The notes under the pieces: model-generated
Database searches by the model: none
What the model saw: the letters and a program-made list of their open reading frames with translations, nothing else
What the model was told of the DNA's origin: nothing
Made by a program: the position numbers and the translations under genes
In this document: in pieces, positions 9,830-18,114 of the stretch
Layout of the letters: the number at the start of each line of letters is the position of its first letter
Numbering within the stretch: position 1 is the first letter of the stretch
From: Lactobacillus sp. ESL0791
GTDB lineage: Bacteria > Bacillota > Bacilli > Lactobacillales > Lactobacillaceae
Direction of reading: 5' to 3'
Assembly (NCBI RefSeq): GCF_029433255.1
Contig: NZ_JAQTHU010000001.1
Location: 1,488,001-1,552,000 of the forward strand
DNA: 64,000 nt

Positions 9830-9868
9830 TTTAGTTAAAATTATACTTGCTAAACAAACTAAATACAA
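9830..9868 (-). promoter_or_regulatory. Promoter and operator-like repeat of the Panacea pair
   Basis: On the minus strand TTGTAT (9863-9868), a 17-bp spacer and TATAAT (9840-9845) form a good sigma-A promoter. Arms TTTAGTT (9830-9836) and AACTAAA (9857-9863) flank the -10 box symmetrically, as expected for an autoregulated operator. Its start site would leave a leader of only about 20 nt. Confidence 0.6.
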
Positions 9869-10080
9869 TAAATATACGAATTTTTACTCTTAACATGTGA
9901 AGACAAAATCAATAGCAGTTTTACTTAAAATCGCAAAGGCAACTATCAGAAATTAATAGACTGGCATTGAAATGAGCAGGAGCATTTTTTCCTCATAAAA
10001 ACGAATTTTGTTCCAATCTATAAGAATAGATGGTTTATAATAAAAACGTATTAAATATAATTGTTTAGAAAGTTTTGATT

Positions 10081-11631
10081 ATGGCTAGAAAAACAGAAAA
10101 AAGCAATAAAAATGAGAATAAAAACAGAGCCAATGTAGCGACAAAAAAACGTAAAAAAAAGTCGCACAAGCCTTGGTATAAACGCTTTTGGGTATGGCTA
10201 CTTATTATAACAATTTTTCAGATTTATTTGTTTGATACATCAACTAATATTTTCATAAAAATTATTGTCTCACTCTGTGCAGTTTTTGGGATATGGGGAA
10301 TTTGTCGATCAGATAAAAAGAATAACGCAACATGTGCTCTTTGCGGTCAAAGCCTCAAGCACAGTGAACATTACTTAAAGTTTAAAAAGTCGGCTTACAT
10401 TTGTGAAGATTGTCTGGCTAAATATAATTTTACGATATCACCTAGCAATGCTCACACTTGGGCCGCTCATCACACAATTGCTGACTTTAAAAACTATCTT
10501 GATCAAGATAAAGATTTTTCTGATATTAAATCAGAAATAGAGCGGCAAAACCAAAAAACTAAAGATACTAATAAGGACAAAGGCGACATCGTTGTATCAA
10601 CAAAAAAGCATAATAAAAAACCGCATAAGCCTTGGTATAAACGCTTTTGGGTATGGCTGCTCATCGGCATAGTTTTTCTGATTTATTTGTCTGATAAATC
10701 AACTAATATCTTCCTAAAAATCATCATTTCACTCTGTTCGGTTTTTGGTATTTGGGTAGCTTATACATCATCCAAAGAAGATAATGAGCGGATAGAGAAA
10801 AAGAATAGGGCATTTTGTGTATTTTGTTGTCAAAGCCTCAAGCACAGCGAACATTACTTAATATTTAAAGATTCGGTTTATGTTTGCGAAAGTTGTATGG
10901 CCAAATATAATTTTACTAAATCAACCGATGATGCCCAAATTTGGGCTGCTAACCATACAATTGCTGACTTCAACGAATATCTGGATCAAGGCAAAGATTT
11001 CACTGATATTGAGCTAGAAATGGAACAGCAAAGACAAATCCAAAAAGCTAAAGAAGAGAAAGAAAAGCAGCAAATAGAAGATTTTAAAAAGAACTCTGTT
11101 AGATATTCTCACTATTACTTTAATATTGCTGCAAGAAAGATTTATATTCGTAAAACATTTTTAGAAGATGCCCGCTTCGTTGATGCTAGTGAGATTGTCT
11201 CGTATGACTTAAACGAAAAGGACCACGTTAAAAACAAGCACCATGTATTTACCCGCGCGATTGTTGGTGCACTAATTGCCGGCACACCCGGTGCGATTAT
11301 TGCTGGCGTGACCGGGGGAAAAGAAAAGGGATACCTTGATCATTTTGGCTTAGTTATTACTTTGATTGATGGCAGCAAGTTTGAGATTAAGTTTTTAACT
11401 ATTCCAACCGAAATGACCGAATCCCTTATGGATTCTCTTATCTCAAAAGCAAAAGCCGTAGCTTCAATTATTGATAACTGGAAAGCTCAAGAAGAAGAGG
11501 AAAATAATCAAAATATCGCTATAGATGATGTCATCCCGGAAGAAATACGGAAATATAAGCAATTGGCAGATGACAATATTATTACCCAAGAAGAATTTGA
11601 GGCCAAAAAGAAGGAATTGCTGAATCTTTAA
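10081..11631 (+). CDS. Internally duplicated zinc-ribbon membrane protein with SHOCT tail
   Basis: The roughly 516-residue protein contains two copies of one module. Each has a Lys-rich start, HKPWYKRFWVWLLI plus a second hydrophobic segment (two membrane spans), then a zinc-ribbon-like CALCGQSLKHSEHYL...CEDC or CVFCCQSLKHSEHYL...CESC. A soluble region with a Gly-rich hydrophobic stretch follows, and a C-terminal SHOCT-type motif (IPEEIRKYKQLADDNIITQEEFEAKKKELL). I prefer ATG at 10081 (AGAAAG upstream) to the TTG at 10075. No enzymatic function is visible; SHOCT domains usually mediate oligomerisation or membrane-linked roles. It stands alone between two toxin-antitoxin pairs. Confidence 0.8.
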   Translation: MARKTEKSNKNENKNRANVATKKRKKKSHKPWYKRFWVWLLIITIFQIYLFDTSTNIFIKIIVSLCAVFGIWGICRSDKKNNATCALCGQSLKHSEHYLKFKKSAYICEDCLAKYNFTISPSNAHTWAAHHTIADFKNYLDQDKDFSDIKSEIERQNQKTKDTNKDKGDIVVSTKKHNKKPHKPWYKRFWVWLLIGIVFLIYLSDKSTNIFLKIIISLCSVFGIWVAYTSSKEDNERIEKKNRAFCVFCCQSLKHSEHYLIFKDSVYVCESCMAKYNFTKSTDDAQIWAANHTIADFNEYLDQGKDFTDIELEMEQQRQIQKAKEEKEKQQIEDFKKNSVRYSHYYFNIAARKIYIRKTFLEDARFVDASEIVSYDLNEKDHVKNKHHVFTRAIVGALIAGTPGAIIAGVTGGKEKGYLDHFGLVITLIDGSKFEIKFLTIPTEMTESLMDSLISKAKAVASIIDNWKAQEEEENNQNIAIDDVIPEEIRKYKQLADDNIITQEEFEAKKKELLNL

Positions 11632-11757
11632 AGCGTCAAAATCCGTTGAATTGCCATACTATCTGGAATTTCTTCTGAACAAATTTTATATAATATCTTA
11701 TCTAAAAGTGGGTTCAGCTTTGAATACCGCAAGAATAAGCAAAATGAATAAATAATC

Positions 11758-11800
11758 ATTAAAAAAAGCCTTTGATTGATAACCAAAAGCTTTTTTAATG
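11758..11800. terminator. Bidirectional terminator between convergent genes
   Basis: ATTAAAAAAAGC and GCTTTTTTAAT with inner CTTTG/CAAAAG pairing sit between the duplicated zinc-ribbon gene (plus) and the YoeB gene (minus), with T runs on both strands. Confidence 0.75.
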
Positions 11801-11813
11801 ACTTCGCAAAAGT

Positions 11814-12071
11814 TCAATAATGATCCTTTGCAGCTAAAATATAAATTGTATTGTCATCTATTTGATAAAGCAAACGATGTTCTTGCGTTATCCTTCTCGC
11901 CCACACATTAGTTAATTCATATTTTAAAGGTTCTGGTTTTCCTATTCCCTCAAACGGATGACGGTCGGTATTTTCTATTAAGCGATTGATTCGTTTAATT
12001 GTCGCTTTATCATTTTGATTATGCCAATACATATAATCCGACCAAGCGGCATCAGTCCATGCTTTAATCAT
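11814..12071 (-). CDS. yoeB: YoeB/Txe-family mRNA interferase toxin
   Basis: An 85-residue RelE-superfamily toxin that cuts mRNA in the ribosome. MIKAWTDAAWSDYMYW, NRLIENTDRHPFEGIGKPEPLKY, WARRITQEHRLLYQI and the C-terminal AAKDHY are classic YoeB signatures (the terminal H-Y and the internal E-R pair are functional residues in the family). The ATG at 12071 overlaps the antitoxin stop by 8 bp (ATGATTAA), giving coupling. A longer in-frame extension exists but lies inside yefM, so I chose the coupled start. Confidence 0.9.
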   Translation of the reverse strand: MIKAWTDAAWSDYMYWHNQNDKATIKRINRLIENTDRHPFEGIGKPEPLKYELTNVWARRITQEHRLLYQIDDNTIYILAAKDHY

Positions 12072-12330
12072 CATTGTCAAGCAGTTCATGCTGCTTAGCC
12101 TTGCCGTCAACAATTTGTTTACGACCCTGTCTAATTTTGTCCATTAAATATGGATTATTCATAATCCTAATAGTTTCCATCAAACTATCATAATCACGTT
12201 TAGACATCACTACAGCAGTATTTTCCGCATCATCACGATTAGTGACTAGTAAAGTAGTAGAATCATCATTAACCTGTGTAAGATAATGTTTAAGATTTTT
12301 TCTAAATCCAGAATATGAGACAGCCTCCAT
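12064..12330 (-). CDS. yefM: YefM/Phd-family antitoxin
   Basis: An 88-residue antitoxin with the YefM N-terminus MEAVSYSGFRKNLKHYLTQV, a central TLLVTNRDDAENTAVVMSKRDYDSLMET DNA-binding fold and an acidic C-terminal tail that should wrap the toxin. GGAGG precedes the ATG at 12330. It lies upstream of and overlaps yoeB in the usual antitoxin-first order and probably represses its own promoter. Confidence 0.9.
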   Translation of the reverse strand: MEAVSYSGFRKNLKHYLTQVNDDSTTLLVTNRDDAENTAVVMSKRDYDSLMETIRIMNNPYLMDKIRQGRKQIVDGKAKQHELLDNDD

Positions 12331-12354
12331 CTCTATACCTCCATTTTTACTTAG

Positions 12355-12373
12355 CGTACAATAACACGTACAT
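12355..12373 (-). promoter_or_regulatory. Candidate YefM operator with two TGTAC cores
   Basis: On the minus strand two TGTACG hexamers are 12 bp apart, just upstream of yefM and close to a TATAAA (12373-12378). In the studied Escherichia coli YefM operator TGTACA cores with this kind of spacing are recognised. Confidence 0.5.
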
Positions 12374-12483
12374 TTATACAAGTAATACGAAAAGTGGAAT
12401 CCCATAAAATTACATTTAGCATAGCTTGGCTAACATAGTAAACTTAAATCATTAATTTATAAGCACCTACAGCTATATTTCGA

Positions 12484-12556
12484 TGACCCCGGTGAGATTC
12501 GAACTCACCTCTACGGTTTAGGAGACCATTGTTCTATCCAGATGAACTACGGGGTC
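12484..12556 (-). tRNA. tRNA-Arg (anticodon CCT)
   Basis: The 73-nt cloverleaf has acceptor stem GACCCCG/CGGGGTC and T-arm GTGAG-TTCGAAT-CTCAC. The anticodon loop CTCCTAA sits between ATGGT and ACCGT, giving CCT, which reads AGG. The 3' CCA is not encoded. Confidence 0.93.
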
Positions 12557-12633
12557 GCACTCTTTAACTTTACCAAAATTAACACGCAAATGCCACATTT
12601 TTTATTGTTATGTCATAAAAATTGCCGTACTTT

Positions 12634-13962
12634 TTAGTATTGTGTCGTAAAAAATTGCGGTGTCTTGTCCGCATCGGCAATTTTATCAGCCGCGAACACA
12701 AACGGTGTCCAAATCGCCAATGCAATCAGCATATCAATCAAGCTAAGAACAATCGCGCGCCAATCATAATTGCATGCCAAGAACGGCCCAATTAATGGCG
12801 GCATGATCGACGGAACAGCTACCTGGACAGGATTAACCAGGCCCATGATGCTGACCCAGTATGAAAAAGCAACATTTACCAGCGGTGCCAGCACAAAGGG
12901 AATGAAATAGACCGGATTAAGTACAACGGGCAAGCCCAGCACAATCGGTTCATTGATGTTAAAAATCCCCGGAGCCAGCGCAACCTTGGCAATTGTCCGG
13001 TAATCACTTCTCTTAGAAAAGAGCAGGATAGCCACAATCAACATCAAGGTACCGCCCGCCCCGCCAAACCAAGCAAAAACGTCAAACGAGCCCCGGACCC
13101 ACAAAAATGGTGGCACATTGCCGTCACGAGCCGCGGTAACATTGACGTTCTGTGCCGGAAGCCAGATTGAATCTAGAATCGGGGCCAGCACACTAATTCC
13201 ATTAATGCCAAAGAACCAAAAGATCTGCACCAGCAATGTAACCAGCAAGACCATGCCAAAACCCTGCCCCATATTAACGAGCGGAATTTGAATTGTTTTA
13301 AGCAGCCAATTGCCAAAGTAGGTGCCAGTTGCCGACTGAAAAATAAAATTGATCAGCCCTACGGCAAAAATGGCAATGATTCCGGGAACCAGCGAATCGA
13401 AGGCCTCCTGTTCAGCCCGCGGCAAAGTTGTCGAAAAATGCAGCATGAAGCGTTCATGCAGACAGAAAGCATAAATTACAACGCCCAAGGAACCAAAGAT
13501 AATTGCGGTAAAGGTACCGGTTGTTGACAGTTGGGAAATATCAAACGCATTATGGATTGTGAGATTAACGCCGCGGACTTTTAAATTAACAAAACTAGCA
13601 ATACTCATGGTAAAGGACGCAAGTGAAACCACTGCGCCCCCCAGCGGACTGACCTCCAAATTTTTTGCCAGCTGATAACCCAAAGTCAGCGCAAAAAACA
13701 GCGCAAACAGCGAAAAAGTCCCCCGCCAGACAACGTTACTGATCAAAACCAGCGGCTGCATGACAAAAGCGAAGGTCTTCCACCCGAGGTTAACCTTGGC
13801 AGCCTCAATCAAACTCTTGATTAAGACGGCAAGCGACCCCGCAATCGTGATTGGCATCACGGTGATGAACGCATCCCGCAACGCAACTAGCCAGCGCACC
13901 TGCGCCAGCCGGTTAGCAAGCGGTAAGACATAATTTTCCAGCCAGGCAACTAAGCGATTCAT
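12634..13962 (-). CDS. PTS EIIC component, lactose/cellobiose family
   Basis: A 442-residue, roughly ten-span membrane permease resembling CelB/LicC EIIC proteins. LAPGIFNINEPIVLGLPVVLNP is the diagnostic EIIC substrate-binding loop, and the N-terminus matches the usual LPLANRLAQVRWLVALRDAFI start. It translocates and helps phosphorylate a beta-linked disaccharide, but no EIIA or EIIB is adjacent, so it must borrow partners encoded elsewhere. Its start overlaps the helicase stop by 4 bp, which places it in an odd operon with an RNA helicase and a GH25-like protein. Confidence 0.88.
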   Translation of the reverse strand: MNRLVAWLENYVLPLANRLAQVRWLVALRDAFITVMPITIAGSLAVLIKSLIEAAKVNLGWKTFAFVMQPLVLISNVVWRGTFSLFALFFALTLGYQLAKNLEVSPLGGAVVSLASFTMSIASFVNLKVRGVNLTIHNAFDISQLSTTGTFTAIIFGSLGVVIYAFCLHERFMLHFSTTLPRAEQEAFDSLVPGIIAIFAVGLINFIFQSATGTYFGNWLLKTIQIPLVNMGQGFGMVLLVTLLVQIFWFFGINGISVLAPILDSIWLPAQNVNVTAARDGNVPPFLWVRGSFDVFAWFGGAGGTLMLIVAILLFSKRSDYRTIAKVALAPGIFNINEPIVLGLPVVLNPVYFIPFVLAPLVNVAFSYWVSIMGLVNPVQVAVPSIMPPLIGPFLACNYDWRAIVLSLIDMLIALAIWTPFVFAADKIADADKTPQFFTTQY

Positions 13963-15194
13963 TCTTTTCCTTTCTTTAAATAGTGCGGGTGATAACCCTT
14001 ATTTTTATTGCGGCGTTTTCGGTGTCTAGTTTTAACTGTTTTACTTTCGCTAGTAACCGTAATGTTCCTTTCACCCTGCTTTTTCTTTACCCGCGGCCGC
14101 TTGGTCGTCAGCTTGAAACCCGCAAAATAGACACGTTCCAGAGCAATTTTCCCGGCCAGCAGCTTTTTCAGGTCACGCAGATCATGGTCATCACCAAGTG
14201 TGACAACATAACCGATTTTACCCATCCGGCCCGTGCGACCAGCTCGATGAAGGTAGGTATTCACTTCACGGGGAATATCAAAGTTGATCACGTAGGTTAG
14301 CCCGGGAATATCCAGGCCGCGCGCCGCAACATCGGTAGCAATCAGCAGCTTGCTCTTGCCCCGTTTAAACGCCTGCAGTGCTTCCTGCTGCCGTTTTTTA
14401 TTAAATTCGCTTGTCAGCAGGGTAAACTGGGTTTTGGTATGAGCAAAAATCCCGGCAAAGCGCATCATTGCCTGGTTGGAATCAAAAAACAGAATCCCCC
14501 TGAAATGGTCCAGCTGCGTCAGTCGCTGCAAAAATTCAATCTTATGCGCATTATCGACCTGCAGAAAGTAATTTTTACTCGTTGTCTGCTGCTGCGGGCG
14601 CACATCAACCAATTGAAACGGACGCGCAAACATTTTTTCCGCCTCGTCCGTTATTCGCGAAGAAGTCGCCCCAAAGAGCAAAATCTGGGCATCAACCGCC
14701 AGGTTTTGCCCCAGCGCGCTGATCAGCTCCAGCTTACCAAACTCCAGAACGTCATCCGCCTCGTCAATAATCAGTGTCTTGATTTCGGCAGTCTTGATTC
14801 GGTTGCTCGAAAATAAATCAAAAAAACGTCCTGGCGTGGCCACAACAACTTCCGGATGCCGCTTTTTCAGGGTATCCTCCTGCCGCTTGCGGTTGCCTGC
14901 ACCCACCAAACTGATCCCGGTCAAGCCCAGGGCGGCAATATAAGGATTAATTGCCTGCCGGATCTGCACTGCCAATTCGGTCGTGGGCGCGATAATTACC
15001 AGGCTGTTTTTGGCACCCGGCATCGTATTTTCCAGCGCCGGCAGCGCGTAAGCTAGCGTCTTGCCCGTGCCAGTCTTGGCCAATGCCACCAGATTCTGCC
15101 CCGCCTTAATCGCCTCATAGGTTTGTTCCTGAATCATGGTCGGTTTAGTAATGCCCTCTTTTGTCAGTGTTTCTGCAACTTTTTCTTGATACAT
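13959..15194 (-). CDS. DEAD-box RNA helicase
   Basis: A 411-residue ATP-dependent RNA helicase with motif I AKTGTGKT, PTTELA, TPGR, DEADDVL (motif II), GATSSR in place of the usual SAT motif III, and HRAGRTGR (motif VI). A basic tail (RHRKRRNKNKGYHPHYLKKGKE) probably binds RNA. This supports a role in ribosome assembly or mRNA turnover at low temperature. It starts with a 1-bp overlap (TAATG) on the upstream GH25-like gene and overlaps the PTS gene downstream. It is short for the family and lacks a large C-terminal extension. Confidence 0.93.
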   Translation of the reverse strand: MYQEKVAETLTKEGITKPTMIQEQTYEAIKAGQNLVALAKTGTGKTLAYALPALENTMPGAKNSLVIIAPTTELAVQIRQAINPYIAALGLTGISLVGAGNRKRQEDTLKKRHPEVVVATPGRFFDLFSSNRIKTAEIKTLIIDEADDVLEFGKLELISALGQNLAVDAQILLFGATSSRITDEAEKMFARPFQLVDVRPQQQTTSKNYFLQVDNAHKIEFLQRLTQLDHFRGILFFDSNQAMMRFAGIFAHTKTQFTLLTSEFNKKRQQEALQAFKRGKSKLLIATDVAARGLDIPGLTYVINFDIPREVNTYLHRAGRTGRMGKIGYVVTLGDDHDLRDLKKLLAGKIALERVYFAGFKLTTKRPRVKKKQGERNITVTSESKTVKTRHRKRRNKNKGYHPHYLKKGKE

Positions 15195-15901
15195 TATTGT
15201 GTTAACTGCCCATATTTCTGTTTATACTGCGTTACCGTTCCGTTATATGAAAACATGGTAACGTTATTCTCTAATCCTCTAATATTTTTAACCCGACCGT
15301 TAGTGGTATAACGCCAAAAAGCATACTCCACCCTGTCGGGGCGCCTGTTTGCAAAGGAAATAAACTTGGTTGACTTAGCAAAATATCCGCGGTACTTATA
15401 ATTCACGGCCACTATGACCTGCTTGCCTGCTTGCTGCAGCATCTGGGCAAATTGCCCCATCTGCTCCAAATAGCTCTTGGACCTGCTGTCAACTGCGGGT
15501 ACAAGCATAATTGGCAGGCTGCCGGTATCCTGCCCCACCATTTTGGTAAAATAACGGTAATGCTCCAGCGGTGTCGACTCATTACTATATGAGATGATTG
15601 TCCCGAAGGCGAGCTTGGTCCCCAAAATTTGGTCCCGGTAAGACAAATAATTGTCATCGAAATAAGAGCGCCCCTGGGTGCTTTTAAGATAAACAAATGA
15701 GACACCATTGGCCTGCAGCTTATGCAAGTCGACGTAATCGACATCTTGATTTAATTCGATCCCCACCGCACTGGCATTAGTATTCAGCGGCAGAGTAGTC
15801 TGCTTTTTTAAATTTAAAAGCCCAATCAAGAGAGCGGCAATAACCACCACCAGCAGCGTTAAAATTGCCGGCAACGTATATTTGTGATGAAAGCGATCCA
15901 T
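15194..15901 (-). CDS. GH25 (lysozyme)-like membrane-anchored protein
   Basis: The 235-residue protein has one N-terminal membrane span (about residues 12-32, ILTLLVVVIAALLIGLL) and an extracellular GH25 muramidase-like domain (AVGIELNQDVDYVDLHKLQANG, FVYLKSTQG, FGTIISYS). The usual catalytic GIDVS aspartate is replaced by Glu (GIELN), and the usual L-D-x-E strand reads VPAVDSR. The catalytic pair is therefore altered and activity is uncertain. It leads a three-gene overlapping operon. Confidence 0.8.
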   Translation of the reverse strand: MDRFHHKYTLPAILTLLVVVIAALLIGLLNLKKQTTLPLNTNASAVGIELNQDVDYVDLHKLQANGVSFVYLKSTQGRSYFDDNYLSYRDQILGTKLAFGTIISYSNESTPLEHYRYFTKMVGQDTGSLPIMLVPAVDSRSKSYLEQMGQFAQMLQQAGKQVIVAVNYKYRGYFAKSTKFISFANRRPDRVEYAFWRYTTNGRVKNIRGLENNVTMFSYNGTVTQYKQKYGQLTQ

Positions 15902-16018
15902 ACTGGCCCTCCTACTGCTCTATTCTAACAAATTTTACTTTTACCAGGTAATACAATCTGTCGAAAATCTTAGAATAACAAAATTTTTTTACATATACAA
16001 AACATAGCTATGAATGAA

Positions 16019-16047
16019 CTGCCTTTTTACCTAAAGAATGGTATAAT
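16019..16047 (+). promoter_or_regulatory. hpt promoter
   Basis: TATAAT at 16042-16047 follows a weak -35-like TGCCTT 17 bp upstream. The leader reaches AAGGA and the hpt ATG at 16094. Confidence 0.5.
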
Positions 16048-16093
16048 TTCAGTTATCAGTAAACAGATCGCTAGTTGAATGAAGGATAGATAA

Positions 16094-16663
16094 ATGCCGA
16101 AAACCGATAACATTAACAGAATTATTGACCACAAACTATTTTCCGAAGATGACATTCACAACATGTGCGTCACTTTAGGCAAAAAGCTGACTGAAGATTA
16201 CGCGGGCAAGAAGCCGCTTGTCGTTGGCGCACTGAAAGGTGCAATCTTTTTCCTAACCGATTTGGTCAGGGAAATGGACGTTGAGGAAGAAATTGATTTC
16301 ATGGATGTTTCCAGCTACGGGGATGGCTTCGAATCATCGGGCAAGGTTAAACTGATTTCCGACCTAGTAACGAACGTCAAGGGTCGCGATGTTTTAATTG
16401 TTGAAGACATCGTTGATACCGGCTTGACCCTTAAATACATGAAAGATCTGCTCAAGAAGCGCGGTGCCAAAAGTGTTAAATGTTGCGTTTTGCTCAACAA
16501 GGAAGCCAACCGGACAACCGATGTTAAGATCGAATATTATGGTTCAAAAGTGGGCAATGAATTTGTGGTCGGCTACGGTCTGGACTTCATGAACTTTTTC
16601 CGCAATCTGCGCTACATTGGGGTTCTTAAACCCGAAATCATTAAGCAGGTTAATAACAAATAA
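16094..16663 (+). CDS. hpt: Hypoxanthine phosphoribosyltransferase
   Basis: A 189-residue cytoplasmic purine-salvage enzyme that makes IMP or GMP from hypoxanthine or guanine and PRPP. The PRPP loop VLIVEDIVDTGLTLKYM and VVGALKGAIFFLTDL are characteristic of type I PRTases of this group. AAGGA precedes the ATG, and a terminator follows. It stands alone here rather than in the common tilS-hpt-ftsH cluster. Shared purine salvage with the nucleoside hydrolase at 23.6-24.5 kb is plausible. Confidence 0.95.
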   Translation: MPKTDNINRIIDHKLFSEDDIHNMCVTLGKKLTEDYAGKKPLVVGALKGAIFFLTDLVREMDVEEEIDFMDVSSYGDGFESSGKVKLISDLVTNVKGRDVLIVEDIVDTGLTLKYMKDLLKKRGAKSVKCCVLLNKEANRTTDVKIEYYGSKVGNEFVVGYGLDFMNFFRNLRYIGVLKPEIIKQVNNK

Positions 16664-16685
16664 TACAGCACAATTATTTAACCAG

Positions 16686-16727
16686 TTAAAAAGAAGGCAA
16701 TCGCTTAGCGAAAACCTTCTTTTTTTA
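16686..16727. terminator. Terminator after hpt
   Basis: AAAAAGAAGG and CCTTCTTTTTTT flank a short loop immediately after hpt. A usable T run is present on the plus strand, and the A run gives weaker termination on the minus strand for the convergent CNNM gene. Confidence 0.85.
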
Positions 16728-16734
16728 TTTATAT

Positions 16735-18087
16735 CTACTTTTCTTCCTTTACCGGTACCGGTGCTTTTTTGTCAGCAGCTTTGACGGTAAACCAGCGCAT
16801 AAAGCCCTGCTCAATCGTGTCAAGCGTAAAGGCATAACCTTCAAGTTCGACCGTCTCCCCTTTTTGCAGGTCAGGGTAATGCTCCATCATGTAGCCGCCG
16901 ATGGTAATAATATCACTATCCTGAAAGCACTTTAAGTTTGTGCGGAAATAACGTTCGAAATCATACAGAGTGGTTTTCCCAGACACACGGATATTGCCAT
17001 TCTTGTCCTTAATAATATAATCATCGGAAACGTCGTCAATCTCGTCCTTAACAGTACCAAACAACTCTTCGTAAATATCTTTATCGGTCACGATTCCGCT
17101 GGTACCGCCGTACTCATCGACCACCAAAACAATCGGTGTGTGCTTTTTAATCATCAGGTGCAGGACATCCTGGATCGGCATCGACTCGGGCACCGTAATA
17201 ATCGTCCGAATAATCCGCGTGATCGGCACTTTCTTGTCCACCTGACTCTGCTGAACAATATCATACGAATAGATGTAACCTACAACGTCATCCTTGTTGT
17301 TTTTGCGGACAACCGGCAGCCGGCTGTGACCCTCTTCAAGGTACATCTTCAGCGCCTGGCCGACCGTATCGGTTGCGTTGATCACCGCTAGCCGCGTGCG
17401 GTCAACCATAATATCCTTAGCGATTTTGTCATTCAGCTCAAATGCGCGCTGCATGTAGGTCAGATCGTATTTATCAAGGGAGCCGCCATGAACGGCGTTG
17501 CGTGACAGTTTAATAATCTCTGATTGTGAATAAACCTGATTTTCTTCATCTGCCGGCTTAAAGCCCATTATTTTTAACAGACCGTTAGAACTGGAATTCA
17601 GCAGCCAAACAAAAGGATAAACCAAAGTATGAAAAATTTGCAGAGGCCCACTCAGTGTCAGCAGCATTTTCACCGGCATATCGATCGCAATATTTTTTGG
17701 AACAATTTCTGTGACCACCACTTCCAAGTAGGTCAAGAGGATCACGCCCAGCAGTGCTCCTAGTGAACGCACAACGGTATGATTCAACGCTGTCAACGAG
17801 AACAAGCGCTCAAACAAGACCGCCAGCGTATCGGCAGAAAACCAACCCAAAACGACCCCGACAAGCGTGGTTCCCACCTGCGTGGTCGACAAGTATTCAT
17901 TCAGGTTGTGCACCATGTGCAGGGCACGCTTTAATTTTTTCTGGTTGCCCTGCCCGTTGTTAATCATGTCTTCCAACTGACTCGGACGGGTCTGCACCAA
18001 GGCAAATTCAGCAGCTACAAAAAAAGCTGCAAATACAAAAATAACTAATGTTGCTACCAAATTAGTTATTATTTGTGTCGTACTCAA
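16735..18087 (-). CDS. CNNM/CorC-HlyC-type transporter (hemolysin family)
   Basis: The 450-residue protein has an N-terminal DUF21/CNNM membrane domain (FVAAEFALVQTRPSQLEDMI, with several spans up to about 170), a CBS-domain pair (about 205-335, including MVDRTRLAVINATDTVGQAL and MPIQDVLHLMI...VVDEYGGTSGIVT) and a C-terminal CorC-HlyC domain. The family is linked to magnesium or other divalent-cation efflux and resistance. The older hemolysin label is not a functional claim. It stands between hpt and a nitroreductase gene on the same strand. Confidence 0.9.
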   Translation of the reverse strand: MSTTQIITNLVATLVIFVFAAFFVAAEFALVQTRPSQLEDMINNGQGNQKKLKRALHMVHNLNEYLSTTQVGTTLVGVVLGWFSADTLAVLFERLFSLTALNHTVVRSLGALLGVILLTYLEVVVTEIVPKNIAIDMPVKMLLTLSGPLQIFHTLVYPFVWLLNSSSNGLLKIMGFKPADEENQVYSQSEIIKLSRNAVHGGSLDKYDLTYMQRAFELNDKIAKDIMVDRTRLAVINATDTVGQALKMYLEEGHSRLPVVRKNNKDDVVGYIYSYDIVQQSQVDKKVPITRIIRTIITVPESMPIQDVLHLMIKKHTPIVLVVDEYGGTSGIVTDKDIYEELFGTVKDEIDDVSDDYIIKDKNGNIRVSGKTTLYDFERYFRTNLKCFQDSDIITIGGYMMEHYPDLQKGETVELEGYAFTLDTIEQGFMRWFTVKAADKKAPVPVKEEK

Positions 18088-18114
18088 AATATAAATCTTC
18101 CTTTTTGCTAAAAA

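Noticed and set aside
12331..12405. N-terminal extension of yefM
   Set aside because: It covers the operator-like TGTAC cores and TATAAA and lacks a suitable SD; ATG 12330 follows GGAGG.
16047..16093. Riboswitch before hpt
   Set aside because: The leader of about 40 nt is too short and shows no conserved aptamer pattern.
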